DNA of 64,000 nt, taken from positions 1 to 64,000 of the forward strand of contig CAZDWF010000001.1 of the NCBI GenBank assembly GCA_964508895.1, given 5' to 3'. The position numbers and the translations under genes were made by a program. Source of the stretch: M55B132 sp964508895 (lineage in GTDB: Bacteria > Bacteroidota > Bacteroidia > Bacteroidales > B18-G4). The notes beneath the pieces were generated by a model that was given only the letters and a program-made list of their open reading frames with translations, made no database searches and had not been told where the DNA came from. The first letter of the stretch is position 1. Every line of letters starts with the position of its first letter. Shown in pieces: positions 1 through 8,066 of the stretch.

Positions 1-45
1 GGGTTCCATGTCGTAGGTTCGGGGGTAGGGTTCTTCAACTCTGTA

Positions 46-285
46 TTACTTGGCTCTGCTTTCGATAAAATTATAAAAATTTGCCAGTGTTTTCACGTCT
101 GCCATATCTTCACCCTTAAGTTTAATCCCAAAGGTATTATCAACGATCACAACGATATCAACAAAGTCTAGTGAGTCAATTCCGATATCCTTCCAGGTTG
201 CTTCCGGCTCTATCAAATCCTCTTCGATCTCAAATTCATCGATAAGAAAACCGTTTACCTTTTCTATAATTTCTTCCTTTTTCAT
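46..285 (-). CDS. Acyl carrier protein
   Basis: A 79-residue acidic helical protein of normal ACP length. The motif GIDSLDFVD at residues 35-43 contains Ser38, the expected attachment site for 4'-phosphopantetheine. It would carry the growing acyl or polyene chain as a thioester in the cytoplasm. It is the last visible gene of a minus-strand set (ammonia-lyase, ketoreductase, ketosynthase, ACP), so a role in specialised aromatic-polyene synthesis is more likely than bulk fatty-acid synthesis; that is inference from context. A phosphopantetheinyl transferase that could activate it lies at 48146-48778. Further cluster genes would lie beyond the window's left edge. Confidence 0.93.
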   Translation of the reverse strand: MKKEEIIEKVNGFLIDEFEIEEDLIEPEATWKDIGIDSLDFVDIVVIVDNTFGIKLKGEDMADVKTLANFYNFIESRAK

Positions 286-353
286 TTACCTTATAGTATA
301 TTTTATTTCTCTAAGAACTTACAAAATTATTAAAAGTCATAACAATTTACAAG

Positions 354-1574
354 CTAAGTAAGGTTTTTTACGAGTATCGTAGAATTAGTACCACCAAATC
401 CAAATGAATTTGACATAAATATATCAATATTATGAGGGGTTGTAGTTCTGGCTATATTAAGATATTTAGAAAATTCATCAGGATCTTCAAAATTGATATT
501 AGGAGCAACAAATGAATTTTTCATCATTAATATTGAGTATATCAACTCACTGGCGCCTCCCATCCACATCTCATGACCAGTCATTGATTTAGTGGAACTT
601 AATATTGGTATTTTATCTCCAAACACTTCTCTTATAGCCTTTGCCTCATTCATGTCTCCAACAGGAGTTGATGTTGCATGAGCATTAATATAATCAATTG
701 AGTTCAGTTTTATACCAGCTTCTTTTATTGCACTTTTCATGGCTCTAAGCGGTCCATCTACAGTAGGCACGGAAATATGAGCACCATCGGAGGAGAATCC
801 ATAACCAATAACTTCAGCAATGATAGGTGCTCCACGTTTTATCGCATAATCATAATCTTCAAGTATCAGTGTAGCTCCACCTCCACTGGGAACAAGCCCA
901 TCTCTGGATTTATCAAATGGCCTTGATGCCTTTGTGGGATCTTCTACATTTACTGAAAAAGCACTTAAAGCATCAAAGCTACCCATGGAGTATACATTAA
1001 TTTCCTGGCCACCTCCAGCTATCACATGTTTTTGATATCCGTTTTTTATCAGAATATATGCCATTCCAACAGCATGAGAACCACTGGCACAGGCAGCACT
1101 TATAGTATAATTAATCCCTTTCAGTTTAAAAATAACTGAAAGATTCATAGTAATAGTGGAATTCATCGATTGAAAAATGGAGCCACTACCCATCATCTGC
1201 GTATCTTTCTTCACTCTAACAATATCAATAGCATTAATAACAGGAGTTGAGGAGCTGTCGTTCCCATATATAATTCCTACTTCATTATTTTCCAGGAAAT
1301 CATCATCAATCTTTGCATTTGTCAGTGCTTCACGTGTTGCCATATACGCATATTCACCTTGTTCTGCCATACATACCCTGGTTCTTCTGTCAAGGAGTCC
1401 TTTTAGCTGTGGCCTTTCAATGATTCCTGTTAATGATGAACGATATCCGAAGGTTTTCCTTTCCGGGTCAATGCCAATACCAGACTTACCATTGTATAAA
1501 GAATCTTTAACCTCATCGAGGTTTTTACCAATTGTTGAATATACTCCAATTCCTGTAATTACTACTCTCTTCAT
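354..1574 (-). CDS. Beta-ketoacyl-ACP synthase, FabF/KAS II-like
   Basis: A 406-residue thiolase-fold condensing enzyme, the usual length for KAS II. The catalytic triad is visible: Cys162 in SAACASGSHAVG, His299 in NAHATSTPVGD and His334 in the MTGHE motif, with Lys329 just before. It performs decarboxylative Claisen condensation of malonyl-ACP onto an acyl-ACP. The ACP gene follows after 68 bases and the ketoreductase precedes by 24 bases, so the three are probably one transcript. Next to an aromatic amino-acid ammonia-lyase, it fits the ketosynthases of flexirubin/aryl polyene clusters better than primary fabF; the exact subfamily cannot be decided by eye. Confidence 0.92.
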   Translation of the reverse strand: MKRVVITGIGVYSTIGKNLDEVKDSLYNGKSGIGIDPERKTFGYRSSLTGIIERPQLKGLLDRRTRVCMAEQGEYAYMATREALTNAKIDDDFLENNEVGIIYGNDSSSTPVINAIDIVRVKKDTQMMGSGSIFQSMNSTITMNLSVIFKLKGINYTISAACASGSHAVGMAYILIKNGYQKHVIAGGGQEINVYSMGSFDALSAFSVNVEDPTKASRPFDKSRDGLVPSGGGATLILEDYDYAIKRGAPIIAEVIGYGFSSDGAHISVPTVDGPLRAMKSAIKEAGIKLNSIDYINAHATSTPVGDMNEAKAIREVFGDKIPILSSTKSMTGHEMWMGGASELIYSILMMKNSFVAPNINFEDPDEFSKYLNIARTTTPHNIDIFMSNSFGFGGTNSTILVKNLT

Positions 1575-1598
1575 AAGATCTGCTTTTCAATTTAATGA

Positions 1599-2327
1599 TT
1601 AGGTATATAATCCACCGTTAACTGATATCACCTCACCTGAAATATACGAAGATTTTTCAGAAGCTAAGAAAGCTACAACATCAGCAACTTCTTCAGGATT
1701 TCCAAAGCGATTCAAAGGTATCATTGCTTTCAGTTGTTTCTCATCCAGTTCTTCAGTCATGTCTGTTTTAATAAAACCAGGAGCCACAGCATTAACCGTT
1801 ACCTTTTTCCTTCCAATCTCCTGTGCAAGGGCTTTTGTTGCTCCAATTAACCCGGCTTTTGCAGCAGAATAATTTACCTGTCCTGGCATTCCTTTCAATC
1901 CTGACAAAGAGACAACATTAATAATTCTTCCAAATTTCTTAACAAGCATATCCTGTAATACAGCCTGGGTTGTATAGAAGAAACTGTTAAGATTTGTATC
2001 AATAATCGATTTCCACTCTTCAGGCTTCATCCATATCAACAAAGCATCATGCCTGATTCCAGCATTATTTACCAGAATTTCTATATATTCATCAGGATGG
2101 TCTTCTTTCCATTTGCCAAGCACAGTCTCAACTTCGGCAGAATCTGAAATATCAAACTGCATAAGTTCGCCATCTCCTCCTGTATCCTGTATCAACTTAA
2201 GGGTGGTTTCAGCCTCCTGAGTATTTGACTTGTAATTTATCAAAATATGATATCCGAGTTCAGAGATTTTCTCACAAATAGCTCTGCCTATTCCACGTGA
2301 ACCTCCTGTTACTAGTGCATATTTCAT
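1599..2327 (-). CDS. 3-oxoacyl-ACP reductase, FabG-like SDR
   Basis: A 242-residue classical short-chain dehydrogenase. The cofactor motif TGGSRGIG is at residues 7-14, NNAG at 87-90, and the catalytic set is Ser140, Tyr153 and Lys157 (YSAAK), with the spacing of E. coli FabG. It reduces the beta-keto group of the ACP-bound intermediate, NADPH being the usual cofactor. It sits between the ammonia-lyase (57-base gap) and the ketosynthase (24-base gap) on the same strand. That arrangement suggests the dedicated ketoreductase of the aromatic-polyene pathway rather than the sole housekeeping fabG. Confidence 0.92.
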   Translation of the reverse strand: MKYALVTGGSRGIGRAICEKISELGYHILINYKSNTQEAETTLKLIQDTGGDGELMQFDISDSAEVETVLGKWKEDHPDEYIEILVNNAGIRHDALLIWMKPEEWKSIIDTNLNSFFYTTQAVLQDMLVKKFGRIINVVSLSGLKGMPGQVNYSAAKAGLIGATKALAQEIGRKKVTVNAVAPGFIKTDMTEELDEKQLKAMIPLNRFGNPEEVADVVAFLASEKSSYISGEVISVNGGLYT

Positions 2328-2334
2328 AATCTAT

Positions 2335-2348
2335 GTGTTTTAAAACAC
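2335..2348. promoter_or_regulatory. Perfect palindrome between ammonia-lyase and ketoreductase genes
   Basis: GTGTTTTAAAACAC is a perfect 14-base palindrome in the 57-base gap just upstream of the fabG-like start. It could be an operator or a small processing hairpin. There is no T-run, so it is not a standard terminator. Confidence 0.35.
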
Positions 2349-2384
2349 TTATTTGAGAATTCAATCAGATCGCAGAATTTAAGG

Positions 2385-3917
2385 CTAATCGATTGGATTA
2401 TTTATCAATTCAGATTTAATCTTTTCTATATCTTCATATTTGGTAGAATCATCCTTGAATACCGGTACAATTTCCCGAATAATCCTATAATACTTCTTTG
2501 TCCTGTCAGCAAGCTTTTTTTCAACACCAAGGTAATCCACAGCCTGTATCAATGCCATCCATTCGATGGCAAGCACCTCATAAGCATTATTGATCACTCT
2601 TGCTGCCATAAGTGCTGAGTTGGCTCCCATGCTTACAATATCCTGGTTGTCATTATTATTTGGAATACTGTGTACATAAACCGGATTTGACAATGTTTGA
2701 TTTTCAGCAACTGTACTGGTAGCAGTGAACTGGACCCCCTGCATACCAAGATTGAGCCCCAGAGTACCAAGGTTAATAAATGGAGGAAGAATTCCATTAA
2801 GCCTGTCATTCATAAGATAATTTAACTGGCGTTCTGCAAGCATTGATAGTTTAGTAATCGCAATTTTCAACTTATCCATTTCAAGAGAAACATAATCTCC
2901 ATGAAAATTACCCCCATGAAATACATTGCCCAGGTCGCTGTTTATAACAGGATTATCATTTACTGAATTAAACTCATCCAATACAACGATCTCTGCATTG
3001 TTTATTGTTTCCAATATAGGTCCAAGTACCTGAGGAACACACCTTATCGAATAATATTCCTGAACCTTGTCTTCCCTCCATTCCTGTTTCTTACCCCCGT
3101 TAAAAAGATGATCAGCACGACTGCGAACCAGTTTGCTGCCGCTGAGATACTCCCGCATCATCCGGGCTACTTCCAATTGCCCGGTATGTTTCTTAGCAGC
3201 ATTCAGCTCATCAGAATAATGATCATCATATGATTCAACGATTTCATTGATCAGTGAAGAAGCAAGTATTGACCACTTCAACAGATTTCTTGCTTTAATG
3301 GAATTTACAATACCTATACCTGTCATAACAGAAGTACCATTTATAAGAGCAAGCCCTTCTCTTATTCTCATTTCAGCAGGTTTCAATCCAAGCTTAAGAA
3401 ATACATCAGCAGTTTTTTGCCTTTTGCCTTTATAATATACTTCACCTTCACCAATAAGAGAAAGTGCCAGATGTGATAGCTGAACAAGGTCGCCACTGGC
3501 ACCTACACCACCGTGCTCAAATAATACCGGACAAATTCTATTATTTATAAATGCTTTAAGCAATAATACTAATTCAGGATGTATGCCCGACTGAGCAAGT
3601 AAAAGAGAATTCAGCCGTGCAAGGACTGCTGACCGGCAAAATTCTACAGGAATGGTGTTTCCTGATCCTGAGGAATGGCTGCGAATGAGATTGTACTGTA
3701 AATCAATCTGATGATCTGAATCAATCTTATATTTAGCCATAGGGCCAAATCCTGTATTGATCCCATAAATTATTTTTTCCTTAATAAATGATCGTAAGAA
3801 ATTATAATTCTCTTCAACCTTATCAATAGAAGACTCACTTAGATCTACATCTTCAAAATCAATAACTATTCGTTTGATTAAATCTCCGCTAAGGTATTTA
3901 TCACCAATTTCAACCAT
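2385..3917 (-). CDS. Tyrosine (aromatic amino acid) ammonia-lyase, flexirubin type
   Basis: A 510-residue member of the HAL/PAL/TAL family. Ala140-Ser141-Gly142 (GVGASGDLVQ) forms the MIO electrophile, and Tyr51 in YGINTGFGPM is the catalytic tyrosine. The substrate-selectivity loop reads NLIRSHSSGSG (Ser80-His81). The surroundings of this loop closely match the Flavobacterium johnsoniae tyrosine ammonia-lyase as I recall it, which makes 4-coumarate. Automatic annotation would probably say histidine ammonia-lyase, but no hutU/hutI genes are nearby and the next genes are ketoreductase, ketosynthase and ACP. The product is inferred to be the aryl starter of a flexirubin-like pigment. It is the first gene of the operon. 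Confidence 0.85.
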   Translation of the reverse strand: MVEIGDKYLSGDLIKRIVIDFEDVDLSESSIDKVEENYNFLRSFIKEKIIYGINTGFGPMAKYKIDSDHQIDLQYNLIRSHSSGSGNTIPVEFCRSAVLARLNSLLLAQSGIHPELVLLLKAFINNRICPVLFEHGGVGASGDLVQLSHLALSLIGEGEVYYKGKRQKTADVFLKLGLKPAEMRIREGLALINGTSVMTGIGIVNSIKARNLLKWSILASSLINEIVESYDDHYSDELNAAKKHTGQLEVARMMREYLSGSKLVRSRADHLFNGGKKQEWREDKVQEYYSIRCVPQVLGPILETINNAEIVVLDEFNSVNDNPVINSDLGNVFHGGNFHGDYVSLEMDKLKIAITKLSMLAERQLNYLMNDRLNGILPPFINLGTLGLNLGMQGVQFTATSTVAENQTLSNPVYVHSIPNNNDNQDIVSMGANSALMAARVINNAYEVLAIEWMALIQAVDYLGVEKKLADRTKKYYRIIREIVPVFKDDSTKYEDIEKIKSELINNPID

Positions 3918-3991
3918 CTTAGTTATAGGTTTGATTCTTCATACAAAACAGGACAGAAAGCTATTAGACGATTCCTGTATTTATAAGAAAA

Positions 3992-3999
3992 CAAAGGTA
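3992..3999 (-). promoter_or_regulatory. Bacteroidetes -7 element of the ammonia-lyase operon
   Basis: On the minus strand this reads TACCTTTG, an exact match to the Bacteroidetes TAnnTTTG element. Transcription would start near 3985 and give a leader of about 68 bases. No good -33 TTG is present at the normal distance, so the promoter may depend on an activator. Confidence 0.5.
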
Positions 4000-4053
4000 A
4001 AAAAAAATTCAATCCTCTTTATCTATCTGGTATATATATCCTATTCCAAATGG

Positions 4054-4145
4054 AACTATTAAAATCAATTTTAATAGTTGACGTAAGATGCTCATTGAAT
4101 AAGGAATGCAAGTTGCCATAATGGCAACTAATTAACATTTGTTAA
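4054..4145. promoter_or_regulatory. Cluster of three inverted repeats upstream of the pigment operon
   Basis: Three inverted repeats: (1) 4054-4065 with 4068-4079, perfect 12-base arms around CA; (2) 4112-4118 with 4122-4128, GTTGCCA/TGGCAAC around TAA; (3) 4132-4137 with 4140-4145, TTAACA-TT-TGTTAA, a CRP/FNR-family type of symmetry. They lie 55-150 bases upstream of the TACCTTTG element. Operator function is inferred. Confidence 0.45.
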
Positions 4146-4425
4146 CATATACAGGTGAACATCAAGACATTATGACTTGTTTAATTATCACCTACTCCTT
4201 GATAAGCTAGTGGCATTTTATTTGATCTGATAAAGCTTAAGATACATGAGAAGGGAAATGAGTCAAAAGTTTGAAAAACTGAAATCTCAGACTGATGTGA
4301 TCATGTATATAAAAATTACTAAGCTAAAAGGGCACTAATATAACTAAGAATGCTAATTGATTTTGATGGTTCATTGCTAATAAGCTTTTCAAAGCGACTT
4401 AAGTTTACTACTTAGTTTTTAGTGT

Positions 4426-4458
4426 AAGGCTGCTTCTTTATGAAGCGGCCTTTTTTTT
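4426..4458 (+). terminator. Rho-independent terminator-like hairpin, plus orientation
   Basis: An 11-base-pair stem (one G-T pair), AAGGCTGCTTC with GAAGCGGCCTT around a 5-base loop, runs into a T-tract to 4458. The T-run is on the plus strand, where no upstream gene is known. On the minus strand the hairpin lies just after the gene ending at 4457 but lacks a U-tract. Confidence 0.55.
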
Positions 4459-5041
4459 ATAGATTTTTCAAATAATTGTCAATCCATCGATCCGGCTCTC
4501 TGCCTTCATATAATGATATTGCTTTTTTTCCTTCTTTTTGAATGTATCTTCTATATTTTTTCATTGCAGCTGACACATTATGTGATGAGATTAGCTTTCC
4601 CTTTTCGAACTCAAGCTTATATACCTTTATATACTTCCAGGCGGGATGGATTCCCATATGAACATAGAGTTTTTCAATAAAACCTTTTCCAATCAACATC
4701 CATCCTGAAAAAGATAATGACAAATCAACATCCTGGAAATTATATTCAAACATACTGTAAAGGCTTTCATTTCCAGAAGCCTTTTTCCCGTTTAATTCAG
4801 GAATACCTGAAGACCAGAAGAATTCCTTCTTCACCTCTTCTATATTGATATCAAGGGTTTTTAATGACAGGACATCATCTTTCACCTCATAAGAAGCAAC
4901 AAACCCTTTCCAGCAAGCCGTACAGGTTGATGTTGGGATTAAATCATACTTTATCGGATGAAACAGCTCATCACCATCGAAATCAGTCAGAGAATATTCC
5001 TGCTTATTGAAAAAAACCAGATCGGAAAACTGTGCGGTCAT
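4457..5041 (-). CDS. Hypothetical protein, 194 residues
   Basis: Not recognised. It is a soluble-looking protein with no signal peptide or membrane segment, rich in aromatic and charged residues. A CxxC pair (Cys40, Cys43) occurs near the N-terminus, with no second pair to complete a zinc ribbon. The C-terminal third is basic (MKKYRRYIQKEGKK). Codon use resembles the neighbouring genes, the frame is uninterrupted, and it starts at ATG. It is separated from the helicase upstream by two heptamer repeat tracts, so co-transcription is uncertain. No function is proposed. Confidence 0.7.
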   Translation of the reverse strand: MTAQFSDLVFFNKQEYSLTDFDGDELFHPIKYDLIPTSTCTACWKGFVASYEVKDDVLSLKTLDINIEEVKKEFFWSSGIPELNGKKASGNESLYSMFEYNFQDVDLSLSFSGWMLIGKGFIEKLYVHMGIHPAWKYIKVYKLEFEKGKLISSHNVSAAMKKYRRYIQKEGKKAISLYEGREPDRWIDNYLKNL

Positions 5042-5107
5042 ATATATGATTAGTTTATTATGCAGGAGACAAATCTTTTATAAAAATAACATTAATTCTC
5101 ACTGCAC

Positions 5108-5156
5108 ACTGGTCACTGGTAGCTGGTTACTGGTCGCTGGTCACTGGTCGCTGGTT
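5108..5156. repeat. Heptamer tandem repeat tract (ACTGGTC type)
   Basis: Seven consecutive 7-base units: ACTGGTC, ACTGGTA, GCTGGTT, ACTGGTC, GCTGGTC, ACTGGTC, GCTGGTT. The unit ACTGGTC is the exact reverse complement of the GACCAGT unit at 40614-40655. Where two ACTGGTN units abut, TGA occurs on the minus strand. Confidence 0.9.
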
Positions 5157-5213
5157 TTACAAGCCGAAGCTTCAGCGGTGGATTGTCAATGGGCTAGTTG
5201 CACCACTTCTGAG

Positions 5214-5234
5214 TTCGTTATTCGTTATTCGCTA
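5214..5234. repeat. Heptamer tract forming the helicase stop codon
   Basis: Units TTCGTTA, TTCGTTA, TTCGCTA. Read on the minus strand they give TAGCGAA TAACGAA TAACGAA. The first TAG (5232-5234) is the stop codon of the helicase gene, and the next two units carry TAA in the other frames. Confidence 0.8.
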
Positions 5235-6950
5235 GTCCCTTCTCCTTCTCCTGTTATCACCCCTGGGGCCGCCTTTCTTTCCTTTTTTCTTTCTGCCAGA
5301 GCCTTTGTCCTGAGAGCTGTCAACAGCAAAACTTTTCCCTTCATAGGTTCCTGATTTCAATTTTGACAGAACTTTATCGGCTACTTTTTCATCCACTTCA
5401 AAAAATGAGAATCCTCCCAGTATATCAATTCTGCCAACACTATTACTGGCAATACCTGTTTCGGTGCAAACCAATCTGACAAGAGCACCTTTATTCATAT
5501 TTTGTCTTTCTCCCAGATTTATGAATAATCTTTTTGTAGCTCCGCTTATATTTCTATTTTGTTTACCACGTTTATCTTTATCACGCCCTCTCCTCTCGTT
5601 ATCCCTGCCCTTGCGCTCACTATCTTTTTTCGCATTAAGGTTTCCTGTGTTTTTATAATATTCCAGGAAAGCATTTAACTCAGTTGATATAAATTTCAGG
5701 ATGATATCTTCCAGTGGATATTCTTTCAATTTCTTATAAATCACAGGCCAGTAGCGATTGATGGCAGAATCATCAACAGGAGTTTTTACCACTTTTTCCA
5801 TAAGGGCATACATCTGCTTTTCGCAAATCTCTTCAGCATCCGGAATCTTCTCGTACTCAATATTTACATTCAGACTTTTTTCCAATTGCCTGATCTTATG
5901 CATTTCACGTGTATTGATCAAGGTAACGGATATTCCTGATTTTCCTGCCCTGGCAGTTCTTCCGCTTCTATGAGTGTATACTTCCAGGTCATCAGGAAGG
6001 TTATAATTAATAACGTGTGAAATATCGAACACATCCAGTCCCCTGGCTGCCACATCAGTGGCAACAAGAATTTTTACTGTTCTTTCCCTGAATCTTTTCA
6101 TCGCAGCATCTCTTTGTCCCTGAGACAGATCGCCATGTAAGGCAGTAACGTTATAGCCCTCTTTTTCAAGTTTTTCAGAGATCATTCCGGTTTCTCTTCT
6201 TGTTCTGCAAAATACCAATCCGAATATTTCAGGATAATAATCCAGTATGCGCTTGAGGGCATAATATCTGTCTCTCTCCATCATCATATAATAGTGATGA
6301 TTGATATTAGCAGCAGAGCTGTTCCTTTCACCAACAACAATCTCCAGCGGATCATGCATATAATTGTTAGCTATCCTGCGAACATCTTTAGGCATGGTTG
6401 CAGAGAAAAGTCCTACTCTTTTATTTACAGGTGTTTTTTCCAGGATGGCATCCAGATCTTCTTTAAAGCCCATATTTAGCATTTCATCAGCTTCATCCAG
6501 TATCAGGGTATGAACTGTATTCAGTTTCACAGCTTTCCTTTTTATCAGGTCGAGTAATCTGCCGGGAGTGGCAACCACAATATGTGCACCTCTTTTAATC
6601 CTTCGAATTTGCTCATCAATACTGGAACCACCATAAACAGGGGTGATATTTGGATTATTCTGAAACTCTGCGAAGGAATTCAGATCTTTAGTAATCTGCA
6701 TGCAAAGCTCCCTTGTAGGGCAAATCACCAGTCCCTGGGTATTCCTGGAATCAAAATCGATATGCTGTATTAATGGAAGACCAAAGGCTGCGGTTTTACC
6801 GGTTCCGGTTTGAGCCAGTCCTACGAGGTCTCTTGAAGCTTCCAGAAGAACGGGAATTGCCTTTTCCTGAATTTCTGTGGGGTTTTCGAACCCAAGTTTT
6901 TCGACTGCTTTGATAAGATCGGCATGCAGTCCTAAGTCGTTAAATGTCAT
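5232..6950 (-). CDS. DEAD-box ATP-dependent RNA helicase with DbpA-type RNA-binding domain
   Basis: A 572-residue cytoplasmic protein. The RecA-like core runs from about 1 to 370: AQTGTGKT (46-53, Walker A), PTREL (78-82), TPGR, DEAD (152-155), SAT (183-185) and HRSGRTARAG (326-335). A basic linker (about 430-465) leads to a DbpA/CsdA-like RNA-binding domain (about 467-545), then a Lys/Arg/Gly-rich tail ending RRRRRD. It unwinds RNA duplexes; a role in ribosome assembly or cold-adapted mRNA turnover is typical for this architecture. A TACCTTTG element lies 18 bases upstream of the ATG. Heptamer tracts flank the gene on both sides, and one of them supplies its stop codon. Confidence 0.95.
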   Translation of the reverse strand: MTFNDLGLHADLIKAVEKLGFENPTEIQEKAIPVLLEASRDLVGLAQTGTGKTAAFGLPLIQHIDFDSRNTQGLVICPTRELCMQITKDLNSFAEFQNNPNITPVYGGSSIDEQIRRIKRGAHIVVATPGRLLDLIKRKAVKLNTVHTLILDEADEMLNMGFKEDLDAILEKTPVNKRVGLFSATMPKDVRRIANNYMHDPLEIVVGERNSSAANINHHYYMMMERDRYYALKRILDYYPEIFGLVFCRTRRETGMISEKLEKEGYNVTALHGDLSQGQRDAAMKRFRERTVKILVATDVAARGLDVFDISHVINYNLPDDLEVYTHRSGRTARAGKSGISVTLINTREMHKIRQLEKSLNVNIEYEKIPDAEEICEKQMYALMEKVVKTPVDDSAINRYWPVIYKKLKEYPLEDIILKFISTELNAFLEYYKNTGNLNAKKDSERKGRDNERRGRDKDKRGKQNRNISGATKRLFINLGERQNMNKGALVRLVCTETGIASNSVGRIDILGGFSFFEVDEKVADKVLSKLKSGTYEGKSFAVDSSQDKGSGRKKKGKKGGPRGDNRRRRRD

Positions 6951-6967
6951 AAAATTGTATCAGGCGG

Positions 6968-6975
6968 CAAAGGTA
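6968..6975 (-). promoter_or_regulatory. -7 promoter element of the helicase gene
   Basis: TACCTTTG on the minus strand, 17 bases before the ATG at 6950. A TTG (6998-7000) lies 22 bases further upstream, slightly longer than the usual spacing. A very short leader of about 10 bases is predicted. Confidence 0.5.
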
Positions 6976-7003
6976 CGACAATAAAGGATGCGGTCGACAA
7001 GGA

Positions 7004-7038
7004 ACTAGTCGCTAGTCGCTAGTCGCCAGTCGCCAGTC
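7004..7038. repeat. Heptamer tract (GCTAGTC/GCCAGTC type)
   Basis: Five units in register: ACTAGTC, GCTAGTC, GCTAGTC, GCCAGTC, GCCAGTC, followed by GCCGG. CTAG is palindromic, so the first three units give TAG on both strands. The tract lies between the helicase promoter and the remnant gene ending at 7077. Confidence 0.85.
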
Positions 7039-7076
7039 GCCGGATGCAAGATGCTAAATTATGGCAGTATTTGATT

Positions 7077-7572
7077 TTACTGTTTTATGACCTTGGTGAT
7101 TTGTTCGTTGACTTTAACTAAATATATGCCCGGCTGGTATTTGGACAGGTCAATTGTAAATTCCCTGTTTTTAACTGAAGTGATATGGTTGAGTTTCTTT
7201 CCCAATTCATTAAACAATATGATACTATTTATTTCATCAGGAGAATGAATAAATAAATTACTGCTTGTCGGATTTGGATAAAACCCCATTCCCTGGTGAA
7301 TCCAGGTATCCTTCTGAAGCAACCCAGACAATATTGCTGTCGACCACTTCAATATCACTAAAGTAAATTACCGATCCCGGAATATTTACCGTTTGCCAGA
7401 AAGCACCGGCATCATATGTTTTCAGGACTTCTTCCAGGCTAACAATAAATCCGGTGTTTTCATCAATAAAATCCACAGCCACATTTCTGTTGGGTGTGGG
7501 AAAAAGCTGTGTCCATTGTCCGTATGTTGTAATAAAACTTAGAAGACAAAGTAGCAGAATTAGTTTTTGCAT
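7077..7572 (-). pseudogene. Frameshifted remnant of a YCF48-like protein with T9SS sorting domain
   Basis: Two overlapping frames make one broken protein. 7572-7258 encodes a signal peptide (MQKLILLLCLLSFITTYGQ) and a single YCF48/BNR-like unit (about 85 residues). 7358-7077 encodes a complete type A T9SS sorting domain that starts at GFYPNPTSSNL and ends ITKVIKQ. Removing one base from the C-run at 7284-7287 joins the frames, giving about 164 residues. Even when repaired, it has one repeat where relatives have ten or more (compare 8067-10130), so an internal deletion is likely as well. A sequencing error in the homopolymer cannot be excluded, and the scaffold gap is only 175 bases away. Confidence 0.75.
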
Positions 7573-7746
7573 TCTACTAATTTAGATATTTTACTTAAAT
7601 CAGTGAAACTATATTTTTACAAGCGATAGCGCAGTAAGAATATTTAATTGAACTGATCCCGAGCAGTATTCGAGGGATCTCATGGGTCATATTCCCAGCC
7701 CCTTCCGCGAACGCAGAAGCTACTCTGCGGAGGCACTGGGACGAAT

Positions 7747-7756
7747 NNNNNNNNNN
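7747..7756. other. Assembly gap, ten Ns
   Basis: A run of exactly ten N characters, the usual scaffolding placeholder. The true distance and content between the two sides are unknown. Confidence 0.99.
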
Positions 7757-7854
7757 TAGAAAATGTATTCCTCTTGATACCCTCGCTGCTTGCGGTGGGG
7801 TAGTTCATTATGATCACAGAAGTTTTATAACTATTTAAGCATATTAGATTATCA

Positions 7855-7879
7855 AAGGTGCACCAACTTCGTTACGTCG
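7855..7879. repeat. Left copy of a direct repeat flanking the YCF48-like gene
   Basis: AAGGTGCACCAACTTCGTTA and the following CGTCG closely match 10190-10215 in the same orientation (about 22 of 25 positions, one indel). The two copies bracket the gene at 8067-10130. Confidence 0.55.
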
Positions 7880-8004
7880 GTACATCTCTCCATCGTCTAC
7901 ATCATGATATTATTTAAAAATTGCCTGCGGATATCAGCTGTATCGCGGATCTGTCCATTCTGGCTTCTCATAGATGATTACATCGACTGATTAAGAAGGT
8001 AAGC

Positions 8005-8035
8005 TTGTCTTTAACATTTAATTATTTTATATTTG
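8005..8035 (+). promoter_or_regulatory. Promoter of the YCF48-like gene
   Basis: TTG at 8005-8007, a 20-base spacer, then TATATTTG at 8028-8035. Both elements and the spacing match the Bacteroidetes housekeeping promoter. The ATG follows at 8067. Confidence 0.6.
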
Positions 8036-8066
8036 TTTAGCAAGCGTAAACTTCAATCTTCTAATT

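Larger units (their letters stand above)
3918..4456. other. Non-coding interval with palindromes, promoter element and plus-strand terminator
   Basis: No convincing gene in this 539-base stretch. It holds a TACCTTTG promoter element for the ammonia-lyase operon (3992-3999), three inverted repeats within 92 bases (4054-4079, 4112-4128, 4132-4145), and a terminator-like hairpin with a T-run on the plus strand (4426-4458). The 62-residue open frame across 3874-4062 has no protein-like features. Confidence 0.6.
7573..8066. other. Intergenic interval containing a scaffold gap
   Basis: There is no gene. Ns occupy 7747-7756. GC-richer, partly self-complementary sequence flanks the gap on both sides (about 7660-7745 and 7780-7805), of the kind that breaks assemblies. 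A promoter for the next gene lies at 8005-8035. Confidence 0.8.

Noticed and set aside
1177..1602. 141-residue open frame antisense to the ketosynthase
   Set aside because: It is a shadow of a gene with clear catalytic motifs on the other strand.
2385..3917. Histidine ammonia-lyase (hutH) of histidine degradation
   Set aside because: No other hut genes nearby; the selectivity loop and the ketosynthase/ACP neighbours fit tyrosine ammonia-lyase of pigment synthesis better.
5007..5354. 115-residue plus-strand open frame
   Set aside because: It runs through heptamer repeats and across the antisense end of the helicase; the product looks like repeat translation.
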